From contig NZ_JASCXN010000015.1 in the NCBI RefSeq assembly GCF_030010625.1, positions 85,074 to 149,073 on the forward strand: a stretch of 64,000 bases of DNA, given 5' to 3'. Position 1 is the first letter of the stretch; the number at the start of each line of letters is the position of its first letter. A program made the translations under genes and the position numbers. The notes under the pieces are model-generated. The model was given only the letters and a program-made list of their open reading frames with translations. It was not told the DNA's origin and ran no database searches. Shown here in pieces: positions 20,670-29,034 of the stretch. This DNA comes from Streptomyces sp. CC208A (GTDB lineage Bacteria > Actinomycetota > Actinomycetes > Streptomycetales > Streptomycetaceae).

Positions 20670-21254
20670 ATGATCACGCTCACCAAGGAAGACGGTCCGG
20701 CGGACCTGGACGGTGTGACCCACATGTCCATCGGTGTGTCCTGGGACCCCACGGCCGGCAGCAGCGGCGGCCCGATGGGCATGCTGCGCCGCAAGAAGGG
20801 CACCGATCTCGACCTGATCGCCATCGCGATGCACGGGGCGGAGCCGGTGCGTCTCGCGGGGCTCGACTCGCTCGACCCGCTGGGCAACGGTTCCCTGGTG
20901 CACAGCGGCGACAACCAGACCGGGCACGGCGACGGCGACGACGAGACGGTGACGGTCGAGTTCGCGAAGGTCCCGCCCCACATCACGTCCATCGTGTTCG
21001 TCGCGGCCGCCTACAAGAAGGGCAGCTCCTTCCAGCGGGCGCGCAACATCAGCTTCAAGGTGTACGACGCGACCGGCGGCAGCTCCCAGCAGGTCGCCGA
21101 CATCTGGCCGAGCATGCTCACCCAGGACAACGGCTGTGCCGTCGCCAAGGCCATGCGGGTGGGTGAGGCCTGGAAGCTCCAGGTGATCAACGAGATGGGG
21201 AAGATCAAGCAGGGCGACGAGCTCGCCCTGATGCGTTTCGCCGTCAGCAAGTAG
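20670..21254 (+). CDS. TerD-family protein
   Basis: A 194-residue cytoplasmic protein of the TerD/stress-protein family, with the family sequence pattern DLDLIAIAMHG, HSGDNQTGHGDGDDE and ITSIVFVAAAY. The acidic HSGDNQTGHGDGDDE segment corresponds to the Ca2+-binding region of TerD folds. ATG at 20670 has GAAAGGA 11 bp upstream; an in-frame ATG seven codons earlier is possible but lacks a site. Actinomycetes carry many TerD paralogues, so a specific tellurite role should not be assumed. Confidence 0.88.
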   Translation: MITLTKEDGPADLDGVTHMSIGVSWDPTAGSSGGPMGMLRRKKGTDLDLIAIAMHGAEPVRLAGLDSLDPLGNGSLVHSGDNQTGHGDGDDETVTVEFAKVPPHITSIVFVAAAYKKGSSFQRARNISFKVYDATGGSSQQVADIWPSMLTQDNGCAVAKAMRVGEAWKLQVINEMGKIKQGDELALMRFAVSK

Positions 21255-21288
21255 CGGCCCCCTCGGGGGGTGTCTGGGCTCCCTACGT

Positions 21289-21330
21289 AAATGCCCCCTG
21301 ACCTGCGGAAAGCAGTTTCAGGGGGCATTT
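21289..21330. terminator. Bidirectional terminator between terD and the AmCP cluster
   Basis: Perfect 13 bp inverted repeat (21289-21301 with 21318-21330), flanked by A and T residues so that it can act on both strands. It closes terD on the plus strand and the long biosynthetic operon on the minus strand. Confidence 0.85.
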
Positions 21331-21388
21331 TGGCGTGCCTGCCGGTGCCTGCCCGTGGCTCCGTGCCTCGTGCCCCGTGGCTCGTGGC

Positions 21389-22666
21389 TCAGGATTCGGG
21401 GGTCACGTGGAAGCGGATGGCCGCCGCCAGTTCCTCGCAACGGCGGACGGCGTCCGCGCGGGTGGCGGCCGTCGCGACGGCGTAGCCCTTGTCGCAGGCG
21501 AGGAGGGAGTCCATGGAGGCCGTGCGGTCGCCGACGTGCTTGGCGAGGACCACGGCCTCGTCGACGCCGGTGAAGTCCTTCAGGTACGGGATCATGTGCG
21601 GCGGTGTGGTGCCCTTCGGGACCCGGCGGACCGGCACCGGCAGCTCGTCCACGCCGCTGATCGCGGTGATCACGCCCGCTTCCGCGTCGAGGAAGCGGAT
21701 CGCGGCGCCGCGCTTCGGCTCCGGGGCCTCCTCCGGGAGCCGGTCGATGCCCAGCGGGACGGTGAGGAAGAGACGGGCCGGGTCCCAGCCGGTGGAGCGG
21801 TTGACCATCTCGGGGATGCCGGAGCCCGAGAGCCGGTTGTGCGTCTCCAGGAGGCGCGGGCCGTCAGGGGTGAGCACGAACTCGCTGTGCGAGGGGCCGT
21901 CGGTGAGGCCCACCGCGTCCAGGACGCCGGCGGTCATCGCGTGGATCTCGTCGCGGAAGGGGGCGGCCTGGTCGCTGGGGACGCTGCACTCCCACTCGAC
22001 GAAGTGCTCGTTCACCCGGTACTCGCAGATGCCGAGGACCACGTGCCGGCCCTGGTGCGAGAAGGCCTCGACGCTGACGACCGGGCCCTGGAGGAACTCC
22101 TCGGCGAGGACGCCTCCGTAGCCGAAGTCCGCCACGGCCTTCACCGCCGCCGCGGCCTCATCGGGCGTCTCCACCCGGTGGATGTGGAGGCTGCCGGCGC
22201 CCTTGCCCGGCTTGAGGACGATGGGGCCGCCGACCTCGGCCAGGAAGGCGACGGCCTCGGCCTCGTCCCGCACGATCCGGTGGCGGACCGGGCTCAGGCC
22301 GTGGCGGTCGAGGGCGGCGCGGGTCAGCGCCTTGTCCTGGATGATCCGGGAGACCTCGGGGTCGGTGCCGGGCAGGCCGAGCTTGGCGTTGACCTCGCCG
22401 ACGGGGACGGCGGCGAGCTCGGTGGTGGTGAGGACGAACTCGAAGGGGTTCTCCTCGTGCAGCGGCTGGAGGAGGGCGAGGAGTTCACCGGTGTCCGTGA
22501 TGTCGCCGGTGAGGATCGTGGAGACGTGCTCCTCGGCCTCGGCGCGGTCGAACTGGCCCTCCGTGTGGACGAGGGTGACGTCGATGCCGAGCTCGCGGGC
22601 GCCGTGCACGGGGGCGGGGCGGCCGCCGACGACGGCGATGCGGCGCGGGCGCGGGGCGGTGGTCAT
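21389..22666 (-). CDS. ATP-grasp ligase, last gene of the AmCP cluster
   Basis: A 425-residue ATP-grasp enzyme expected to join a carboxylate to an amine through an acyl phosphate. The N-terminal domain RRIAVVGGRPAPVHGARELG resembles a pre-ATP-grasp fold. The central ATP-binding part has GGPIVLKPGKGAGSLHIHRV and an effector region ending RLLETHNRLSGSGIPEMV, with Glu and Asn as metal ligands. It resembles amino-acid ligases of the BacD type and carboxylases rather than LysX. The start overlaps the ABM gene by ATGA. Predicted job: attach the unusual amino acid of the cluster to another amino acid. Confidence 0.8.
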   Translation of the reverse strand: MTTAPRPRRIAVVGGRPAPVHGARELGIDVTLVHTEGQFDRAEAEEHVSTILTGDITDTGELLALLQPLHEENPFEFVLTTTELAAVPVGEVNAKLGLPGTDPEVSRIIQDKALTRAALDRHGLSPVRHRIVRDEAEAVAFLAEVGGPIVLKPGKGAGSLHIHRVETPDEAAAAVKAVADFGYGGVLAEEFLQGPVVSVEAFSHQGRHVVLGICEYRVNEHFVEWECSVPSDQAAPFRDEIHAMTAGVLDAVGLTDGPSHSEFVLTPDGPRLLETHNRLSGSGIPEMVNRSTGWDPARLFLTVPLGIDRLPEEAPEPKRGAAIRFLDAEAGVITAISGVDELPVPVRRVPKGTTPPHMIPYLKDFTGVDEAVVLAKHVGDRTASMDSLLACDKGYAVATAATRADAVRRCEELAAAIRFHVTPES

Positions 22667-22989
22667 GCGGTCGCTCCTTCGGTGGTGGCCGGGGTGGTGG
22701 TGTGGCCCAGGGGGGTGCTGGGGTGCACCTCGCGCTCGATGCGCGGCAGGATCTCGGGGAGGTAGATGTCCTGGATGGCGGACTCGTCGCCGTGCCGCTC
22801 CCAGTGCCCGCGGCTGGCCCAGCGCTCGACGAGGACGAACCGGCCGGCCGTCTCGTGGGACTGGTACGCCTCCCAGCTGACGCAGCCGTCCTCGGCGAGG
22901 CAGACCGGGCGCATCCGGGTGAGGGCGTCGGCGACCGGGGCGACGTCCTCGGGGGTCTTGGTGTCGATGATGACGATGAGGTCGAACAT
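22663..22989 (-). CDS. Antibiotic biosynthesis monooxygenase (ABM) domain protein
   Basis: A 108-residue protein with one ABM-type dimeric alpha-beta barrel domain: MFDLIVIIDTKTPEDVAPVA, GCVSWEAYQSHETAGRFVLV and WASRGHWERH follow the family order. Such small proteins are cofactor-free monooxygenases or structural partners. The extra C-terminal tail is rich in Pro and Thr. ATG overlaps the SDR stop by one base, and its own stop overlaps the ATP-grasp start. Whether it acts as an oxygenase is not decided by the sequence. Confidence 0.75.
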   Translation of the reverse strand: MFDLIVIIDTKTPEDVAPVADALTRMRPVCLAEDGCVSWEAYQSHETAGRFVLVERWASRGHWERHGDESAIQDIYLPEILPRIEREVHPSTPLGHTTTPATTEGATA

Positions 22990-24038
22990 CACTGTTCCTT
23001 GCCTTCCTGGTCCTGTCGGGCCTCCTGCGCCTGTCGGGCCTCCTGCGCCTGTCGGGCCTCCTGCGCCTGCTGGGCTTCCTGGACCTGCTGGGCTTCCTGG
23101 TCCTGCCGGGCGGTGGTCCGGGCGAGTTCGGGGAGCCATTCGGCGATCGGCGGGAACCGGTGGCCGAGCGAGACGAGCCGGTCGGTCGTCACGCCGAAGT
23201 CGACGGGGAAGGAGTACGGGGACAGGGCCGGGTCGCCCGCCGGGTCGTCCTTCTCCGTGACGGTGGCGCGGAGTCCGGTGGCCCGTTCCACGGCCGCGAT
23301 CATGTCGTGCGGGCCGGCGCTGTCGGGGGAGGCGACGTTGACGGCTCCGGTCGCGTCGGAGACGGCGGCCCAGGCCAGGAAGCGGGCCGCGTCCTCGGCC
23401 CGTACCAGCGAGGTCTTTCCGGGCTTCGCGTGGACGGTGATCGGCTCGCCCGCGACGATCCGGTCGTGGTGGAAGCGGAACCTGCCGGTGAAGTCGCCCT
23501 CGGCGGCGAGGACGTGGGAGACGCGGGCCACCAGGACCGGCACCTGGGCGGTGCGGACGAGCGCGGCCTCGGCCTGCCGCTTGCCCTCGCCGTAGTTCTC
23601 CTCCAGGTAGGACATGTCGAGCCAGGGCAGCTCGGTGTCGTAGTCGTACGCGGCGGGGTCGAGTTCGTCCTCGCGGGCGAGGACGCCGATCGGCGGGGCC
23701 GGGATCCGCCAGCGGAAGGTGTCCTTGTTGTAGACCTCGATGGTGCTGGTCAGGACGATCTTTCCGGCTCGGTCTCCGAAGGCGCGGGCCGCCTCGACCG
23801 CCGCGTTCGGGGTGTAGCACATCTGGTGGATGACGGCGTCGAAGCGCTCGCCGGCCACCGCCTCGGTGAGCTCGCCCGGCCGGTTGACGTCGGCGCGCAG
23901 CCGGCGGACCGAGTCGCCGAAGGGGTCCGGGGTGCGGCCCCGGGTGACCAGGGTGACGCGGTGGCCCCGGTCGAGCAGTTCACGGACGAGGATCTTCCCG
24001 AAGTACCGGGTCCCGCCCACGACACAGATGTCGGCCAT
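22989..24038 (-). CDS. NAD-dependent epimerase/reductase-like (extended SDR) protein with repetitive tail
   Basis: A 349-residue extended SDR protein. The nucleotide motif GGTRYFG is at residues 8-14, and the catalytic pair is Tyr149 and Lys153 (YGEGK). The substrate side resembles isoflavone-reductase or epimerase-like members. The last 40 or so residues are a repeat of Gln, Glu, Ala and Arg (units like QEARQ) that is not part of the fold. AAGGAG precedes ATG. It stands between the MFS gene (61 bp gap) and the ABM gene. It may reduce or epimerise the cluster's amino acid or its peptide. Confidence 0.78.
   Translation of the reverse strand: MADICVVGGTRYFGKILVRELLDRGHRVTLVTRGRTPDPFGDSVRRLRADVNRPGELTEAVAGERFDAVIHQMCYTPNAAVEAARAFGDRAGKIVLTSTIEVYNKDTFRWRIPAPPIGVLAREDELDPAAYDYDTELPWLDMSYLEENYGEGKRQAEAALVRTAQVPVLVARVSHVLAAEGDFTGRFRFHHDRIVAGEPITVHAKPGKTSLVRAEDAARFLAWAAVSDATGAVNVASPDSAGPHDMIAAVERATGLRATVTEKDDPAGDPALSPYSFPVDFGVTTDRLVSLGHRFPPIAEWLPELARTTARQDQEAQQVQEAQQAQEARQAQEARQAQEARQDQEGKEQ
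22998..23104. repeat. 15 bp tandem repeat in the SDR 3' end
   Basis: Imperfect 15 bp units of the type CTGTCGGGCCTCCTG, about seven in a row, encode the Q-E-A-R-Q repeats of the C-terminal tail on the minus strand. Unit copies 2-4 are nearly identical, which suggests recent expansion. Confidence 0.8.
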
Positions 24039-24099
24039 CTGTTCCTTCTCCTTGGTTCCTTGGTTTCTTGTCGCTCGTCGCCCGTGGAGGGCCGGGCGG

Positions 24100-25329
24100 T
24101 CAGGCGGCGGTCTTCTCGCGTTCCGGGGCGCCGGGCGCGGGGGCCGGGGCCGTCTCCTCGTCGCGGCCCGCGAGGCAGGCCACGGCGCAGATCGCCGCCA
24201 CGGCCGCCGTCACGTACCAATTCGCGCCGGGCAGGCCGGTATTCCGCGCCAGGTCGAAGAGGACGCCGGCGGACAGCGAGCCGATCATGTTGCCGGCGCT
24301 GCGGAAGAAGTGCATGGCGCCCATCGCCTTGGCGAGCCGGTCCTCGGGGACCTTGCGGGCCACCCAGATGTCGAAGGACGGCACGAAGAGGATCTCGCCG
24401 AGGACGACGACGAAGCAGCCGAGGACGATCCACGGGACGCTGCGGCCGGCGCCGAAGGAGAGGAACGCGACGGTCATCCCGCCCAGGCCCACCGCCATGA
24501 CGACACCGGGGCGCAGCCGCTTGATCAGGAAGGTGAAGACCGGGTACTGCAGCGCGAGCACGGTCAGGCCGGTGATCCAGAACGGCGCGGAGGGCGCCCA
24601 GTCGGCCGCGTACCGCTGCATGTGGAGGGGGATGCCGACGACGAAGCCGATGGAGAGGAACCAGAAGACCGCCGACAGGAGGAAGTAGCGGGTGGCGCCG
24701 CGTACTTCGATGCCCTGGAAGACCGCGGTGCTGAACAGGGCGGGACGCCGGCCGTCCGCCGGGGCCGGGGGCTCCCCGAAGCCGGCCTTCGGGATGAGGA
24801 AGGAGGCGACCAGGCAGTACGCCGTGAAGAAGGCGAAGACCAGGGAGAAGAGGGTCCGCAGGTCGAGCCCGATGACGAGACCGCCGAGCAGGGCGCCGCC
24901 GAACAGGCCGGTCTGGCCGCACATCTGGAAGGTCGAGAACGCCTTGGGCCGCTCGTCGTCGGGGAACGCCACGAGGACGTTCTTCAGGCCGGGGAAGGAG
25001 GTCCCGGAGCCGAAGCCGATGAGGAAGCCGAGTGCGGCGTAGACGGCGACGCCGTCGACGAAGCCCATCAGGCCCAGGGCGACGGCCTCGGTCGCGGTGC
25101 CGAGGAAGACGGCGCCGCGGACCCCGAGGCGGGCCGCGATCCCCTCGTAGAAGAAGGTCGCGAGGAGCCGGCCGACGTACGTCATGCACATCACGACGCC
25201 GGCCCAGAAGCCGCTGCCGGTGCCGCCGAGCGTGGCGACGAGGACGGGGAACCAGATGAAGCTGCCGGTGTTGGCGAGCAGGATTCCGGCGTTGACGCCG
25301 ATGAGCGCCCGCCGGCGGTCGGTGGTCAC
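24100..25329 (-). CDS. Major facilitator superfamily transporter
   Basis: A 409-residue membrane protein with about 12 predicted helices, beginning VTTDRRRALIGVNAGILLA and containing the loop motif FYEGIAARLGVRG between helices 2 and 3, typical of MFS. The C-terminus is a short cytoplasmic Pro/Ala/Glu tail. GTG overlaps the stop of the amidohydrolase gene as GTGA. Within a biosynthetic operon the natural reading is export of the product and self-protection. Substrate unknown. Confidence 0.85.
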   Translation of the reverse strand: MTTDRRRALIGVNAGILLANTGSFIWFPVLVATLGGTGSGFWAGVVMCMTYVGRLLATFFYEGIAARLGVRGAVFLGTATEAVALGLMGFVDGVAVYAALGFLIGFGSGTSFPGLKNVLVAFPDDERPKAFSTFQMCGQTGLFGGALLGGLVIGLDLRTLFSLVFAFFTAYCLVASFLIPKAGFGEPPAPADGRRPALFSTAVFQGIEVRGATRYFLLSAVFWFLSIGFVVGIPLHMQRYAADWAPSAPFWITGLTVLALQYPVFTFLIKRLRPGVVMAVGLGGMTVAFLSFGAGRSVPWIVLGCFVVVLGEILFVPSFDIWVARKVPEDRLAKAMGAMHFFRSAGNMIGSLSAGVLFDLARNTGLPGANWYVTAAVAAICAVACLAGRDEETAPAPAPGAPEREKTAA

Positions 25330-26666
25330 AGGGCGGCCTTCCCCTTCGAGTCGTTCGAGCGGAGCTCCGCGATGGCGCGCGCGAGGGCCGGGCGGTCGAC
25401 GGGGACGCCCCGGACGACGGTGGCCACGGGCAGGGCCGACAGGGGCCGGCCGGGAGCGTGCAGGTTGTAGGTGGCGCTCGCGCCGACGGCGAGCGGGTGG
25501 CGGCCGGAGCGGTCGCCGCTCATCTCGTCGAAGTAGCGGCGGCCGCCGACGGTCGCCTGGTGGCGCAGGGCCTCGGCGAGCGCCGGGTCGGTGTCGTCGC
25601 CGCGCAGGGCGTCGAGCTCGCCGAGGAACGAGTAGCCGTGGTACGCGCCGAGGTTGCCGGCGTCGGTGCCGATCAGCAGGCTGCCGCGGCGGAGCGCGGC
25701 GAGCGCGTTGTTCCGCATGTCGCGGAGGGCGGCGGTACGGGTCTCCTGGCAGCCGTACTCGATGCCGAAGGGCTTCTCGATCGTCTCGACGAACTCCAGG
25801 TTGTACGGGTCCTGGGTCTCGCGGAAGCCCTCGCGGCCGTACTCGGTGCGGAAGTCCTCCCGGCTCATGATCATCGACCGGAGGCCGGCGAGGGTGGAGA
25901 CGAACCGCGCCCCGGCGAGGCCCTCCCACTCGGCGTCGGTGAGGGTCCTGTCGCGGACCGAGTGGGCGAAGAGCCGGAAGCCGCACGCGTAGGCGAAGAG
26001 GGTCTCCTCCAGGGTGTTGCAGTCGACGACCGCCGTCACCCCGCGTTCGGCGGCCGTCCGCGCGGTGAACCGCAGGACCCGCTCGGAGAGCCGGGAGAAG
26101 CGGACCGGGCTGCCGGGCTGCTCGGTGCCGTCCGTGAACATCACCTTGAGGAAGGTGCCGCCGCGCTCGGCGTTGGAGCGCAGCGCGTGGTCCAGGTCGG
26201 CCTCGACGGAGATCAGGTGGACGGGGGCCGGGAACTCGACGCCGTGGCCGGTGCGGCCGGCGGCGTCGGCCACCGCCGTGACCGCGTAGCCGCAGTGCAC
26301 GAGTTCGGGGTACGGCCACGGGGAGGCGGCCCGGCCGGCCTCCCAGCCCTCGGCGAGCAGCGGGTAGCCGAACATGTCCACGAGGTGGGTGACCCCGTGG
26401 TACAGGTACTGCAGGGCCGTGATCCGGGGGTCGTCGACCGTGTCGTCCCAGTTCGGGGGGAGCGCGATGTGGGCGTGGGTCTCGGTGTAGCCGGGCCACA
26501 GCTCGGTCTCGGTGCCCGTCCGGGCCGCGCCGGTGACCTCGAAGGCGGTGAAGACGCCGTCCTCGGAGGTCACGTCGTACACGGCGGTGGGGTCGAGGGC
26601 CGGGACGGCCACCCCGCGCTCGACGACGCGGCCGGGTGCCGTCCCGGGGCGGGTGGGGGTGTTCAT
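25326..26666 (-). CDS. Amidohydrolase-superfamily protein
   Basis: A 446-residue metal-dependent hydrolase. The metal motif HAH is at residues 64-66 (TETHAHIALP). A Lys in FLKVMF, a His in RLFAHSV and Asp in GTDAGN match the other conserved metal ligands of the superfamily. It resembles imidazolonepropionase/dipeptidase-like members. It overlaps its neighbours by 4 bp on both sides. It could hydrolyse or cyclise an amide in the product; the direction and substrate are not determined. Confidence 0.78.
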   Translation of the reverse strand: MNTPTRPGTAPGRVVERGVAVPALDPTAVYDVTSEDGVFTAFEVTGAARTGTETELWPGYTETHAHIALPPNWDDTVDDPRITALQYLYHGVTHLVDMFGYPLLAEGWEAGRAASPWPYPELVHCGYAVTAVADAAGRTGHGVEFPAPVHLISVEADLDHALRSNAERGGTFLKVMFTDGTEQPGSPVRFSRLSERVLRFTARTAAERGVTAVVDCNTLEETLFAYACGFRLFAHSVRDRTLTDAEWEGLAGARFVSTLAGLRSMIMSREDFRTEYGREGFRETQDPYNLEFVETIEKPFGIEYGCQETRTAALRDMRNNALAALRRGSLLIGTDAGNLGAYHGYSFLGELDALRGDDTDPALAEALRHQATVGGRRYFDEMSGDRSGRHPLAVGASATYNLHAPGRPLSALPVATVVRGVPVDRPALARAIAELRSNDSKGKAAL

Positions 26667-27916
26667 CGGGCGACCCCGACGCGCATCTTCAGGTCGATCC
26701 GGTCCAGGCCCTCCTCGCAGCGCTTGTTGACCTCGTCGCGGTCGGCGCCGGTGAAGATGATGTGGCCGATCCAGTCGAAGTTGCTCTTGGAGAGCCGGGC
26801 CACGTCCGTGCCCGGCTTCTTGTACGCCTGGGCGCTGTGGAAGCCGGGGACCTCGGGGAGCGCGTCGAAGCCGATGGACTCGACGGTGCCGGCGATGGGG
26901 GCGCCGAACCAGTGGCCGCCGGCCGTGGTCCTGCCGGGGAAGGGCAGCTCGGGGCGCTCGCCGAGGGCCTGGCGGATAACCTGGAGGTAGGTGTCGACGC
27001 CGGAGGAGATCTCCATCAGGGTCGGGACGATCCCGCCGACCAGGCGGCCGTTGACCTCGCACAGGACCGGTCCGTCCGGGCCGAGCAGGTACTCGGTGTG
27101 GATGAAGCCGAAGTCGATGCCGAGCTCCTCCAGGACCCGGGTGGTCGTGGCGAACAGCTCCTCCTGGAGCGGGTGGCCGTCGAAGTAGGTGGCGCCCATC
27201 TCGATGAAGTACGGGAAGCCGCTCAGCGGGCGGTCGGTCACACCGAGGTTGACGATCTCGCCCTTGCCGAGCACGCAGGACTCGACGGAGATCAGCTCGC
27301 CGGGTACGAACTCCTCGATGAGGATGTCCGGGATGCGGACGACTCCGCGGCCGTAGTCGACGACGTCGGCCAGCTCGGCCAGGTAGGCGGCGAGGTCGTC
27401 CTCGTCCTTCAGGTGCAGGACGTGGAGGCTGGCCGTGCCGTCCGAGGGCTTCACGACGCAGGGGAAGCCGACCTCGCGGACCGCGGCCTCGACCTTCGTC
27501 ACGTCGGAGACGTGGGCGAAACGGGGCTGGCGGACGCCCGTGCCGTCCAGGGTGAGGCGGGTGAGGTGCTTGTGGCGGGCGTTGCGGGCGCCGTCGACGC
27601 TCATGCCGGGCAGGCCGAGCGCCTGGGCCACGGCGGCGGTGTGGACGGTGTGGTACTCGCTGTAGGTGGTGACGCCGTCGATCGGGTGCTCGGCGTGCAG
27701 CTCGCGGGCGAGGGCGATCAGCTCGTCGATGGAGAAGGCCTGTTCGCTCTTGACCACCCGGCATCGGGGGTGGGCGTAGGCGGCCTCGGCGAGCGGGGAG
27801 ACGGCCGGGTAGAAGTCCGGGTCGACCGAGACGAGGGTGACCTCGTGGCCGAGCTCCAGGGCGCCGGCGATGCCGGCGATGCCGTTCGGGTTGCATTCGA
27901 TCATCAGGATGTGCAT
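26663..27916 (-). CDS. ATP-grasp ligase of the AmCP cluster
   Basis: A 417-residue ATP-grasp enzyme, only distantly similar to the other ligase of the cluster. The N-terminus MHILMIECNPNGIAGIAGAL forms a Rossmann-like pre-ATP-grasp domain. Central motifs are GFPCVVKPSDGTASLHVLHL, then EEFVPGELISVESC, and the metal-binding end CEVNGRLVGGIVPTLM. Such domains form amino-acid amides with ATP. The start is 140 bp after the transketolase stop, one of the few gaps in the operon; the stop overlaps the amidohydrolase start. A second ligase without any NRPS suggests two bond-forming steps. Confidence 0.82.
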   Translation of the reverse strand: MHILMIECNPNGIAGIAGALELGHEVTLVSVDPDFYPAVSPLAEAAYAHPRCRVVKSEQAFSIDELIALARELHAEHPIDGVTTYSEYHTVHTAAVAQALGLPGMSVDGARNARHKHLTRLTLDGTGVRQPRFAHVSDVTKVEAAVREVGFPCVVKPSDGTASLHVLHLKDEDDLAAYLAELADVVDYGRGVVRIPDILIEEFVPGELISVESCVLGKGEIVNLGVTDRPLSGFPYFIEMGATYFDGHPLQEELFATTTRVLEELGIDFGFIHTEYLLGPDGPVLCEVNGRLVGGIVPTLMEISSGVDTYLQVIRQALGERPELPFPGRTTAGGHWFGAPIAGTVESIGFDALPEVPGFHSAQAYKKPGTDVARLSKSNFDWIGHIIFTGADRDEVNKRCEEGLDRIDLKMRVGVAR

Positions 27917-28005
27917 GGGGGCTCCGAGTTCTGGGATCCGGGGAGGGCGACGGCCGGGCGAGCGGTGCCGCGGCCGGCGGTGCTGCGGATGACGGGGCTT
28001 CGGCC

Positions 28006-28061
28006 GGTGGTGCTTCAGGCGGCGTTTCGGCCGGTGGTGCTTCAGGTGGTGGTGCTTCAGG
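28006..28061. repeat. Triplicated 14 bp unit at the end of the transketolase C-subunit gene
   Basis: GGTGGTGCTTCAGG occurs at 28006-28019, 28033-28046 and 28048-28061. The last copy contains the gene's stop codon, so the stop and its downstream bases are repeated twice more in the 140 bp gap to the next gene. Confidence 0.8.
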
Positions 28062-29034
28062 CGGTGGCGGCGAGGGGCCGGTCCGGGGTGCGCGCCCGGT
28101 GGACCGCGCCGAACACGGCGGGCAGGTCGATGCCGAGCGAGGCCATGACCTCCTCGTGGTCACCGCCCCTGGCGGGCCAGCTCCGGTCCGCCGCCACGCC
28201 GGTGACCTCGTGGGCGGGCAGCAGCAGGGCCAGCGCCTCGGCGACCCCGCCCTGCGCCCGGTGCTCCTCGACCACGACGAACTTCCGGTGGTACGAGGCG
28301 AGTTCGGCGGCGGAACGGGCGAGGTGCTCGTGGTCCACGTACACCAGGTGGGCGTGCGAGACCCCGGGCAGGGCCTGGCGCGCGGCGAGCGCGAGCCGGG
28401 TGCCCTCCTCGCCGACCGAGACGAGGCAGACGTCGCCGCCGGCGGAGCGGGACTCCCAGAGGACGGGCGGCAGTTCGGCGCCGTCCCGCCCGCCGTCCCA
28501 GGACAGGGAGGCGTACGCGGCGTTCCGGCCGGTCCGGATGTAGTGCGGCTTCCCGGAGCGGACGGCGGCCCGGACCACGGCCCGCATCTCGGCCTCCCCG
28601 TAGGGCGCGGCGATGGTGACGCCCGGGACGGACCGCAGGACCGCGAGGTCCTCCAGACAGTGGTGGGTGGTGCCGAACCAGGCCCCGGACACCCCCGCGT
28701 ACGGCGCGACGACGGTCACGCCCGCGCCGAGGTAGCCGAGCGTCAGCTTCAGGCTCTCCGCCGCCCGGAGCGCCGCGAACGGCGCGAAGGTGCTGACGAA
28801 GGGCTTGTAGCCGGCGGCCGCGAGCCCCGTCGCCATGTCGACCATGGCGCCCTCGGCGATGCCGAGGTTGAAGAAGCGGTCGGGGTGGGCGGTCTGGAAG
28901 GGGTGGCCCTTGCCGCCGAGGTCCGCCTCCAGGCAGACGATCGCGGTGTCCTCGGCGGCGAGCCGGGTGAGTTCGGCGCGGTAGGCGTCCCGGCCGGAGA
29001 GCGGCGCGGGAGCCTCCTGGGCGGTCGCGGTCAT
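28057..29034 (-). CDS. Transketolase-like C-terminal subunit (split transketolase)
   Basis: A 325-residue protein equivalent to the second half of transketolase or 1-deoxyxylulose synthase: pyrimidine-binding domain (about 10-170, with FFNLGIAEGAMVDMATGLA carrying the TPP-activating Glu) and C-terminal domain (about 190-310). It overlaps the N-terminal subunit gene by ATGA, which favours equal expression. In the vazabitide A pathway such a pair transfers a two-carbon ketol unit onto a carrier-bound semialdehyde; that role is inferred here. Confidence 0.88.
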   Translation of the reverse strand: MTATAQEAPAPLSGRDAYRAELTRLAAEDTAIVCLEADLGGKGHPFQTAHPDRFFNLGIAEGAMVDMATGLAAAGYKPFVSTFAPFAALRAAESLKLTLGYLGAGVTVVAPYAGVSGAWFGTTHHCLEDLAVLRSVPGVTIAAPYGEAEMRAVVRAAVRSGKPHYIRTGRNAAYASLSWDGGRDGAELPPVLWESRSAGGDVCLVSVGEEGTRLALAARQALPGVSHAHLVYVDHEHLARSAAELASYHRKFVVVEEHRAQGGVAEALALLLPAHEVTGVAADRSWPARGGDHEEVMASLGIDLPAVFGAVHRARTPDRPLAATA

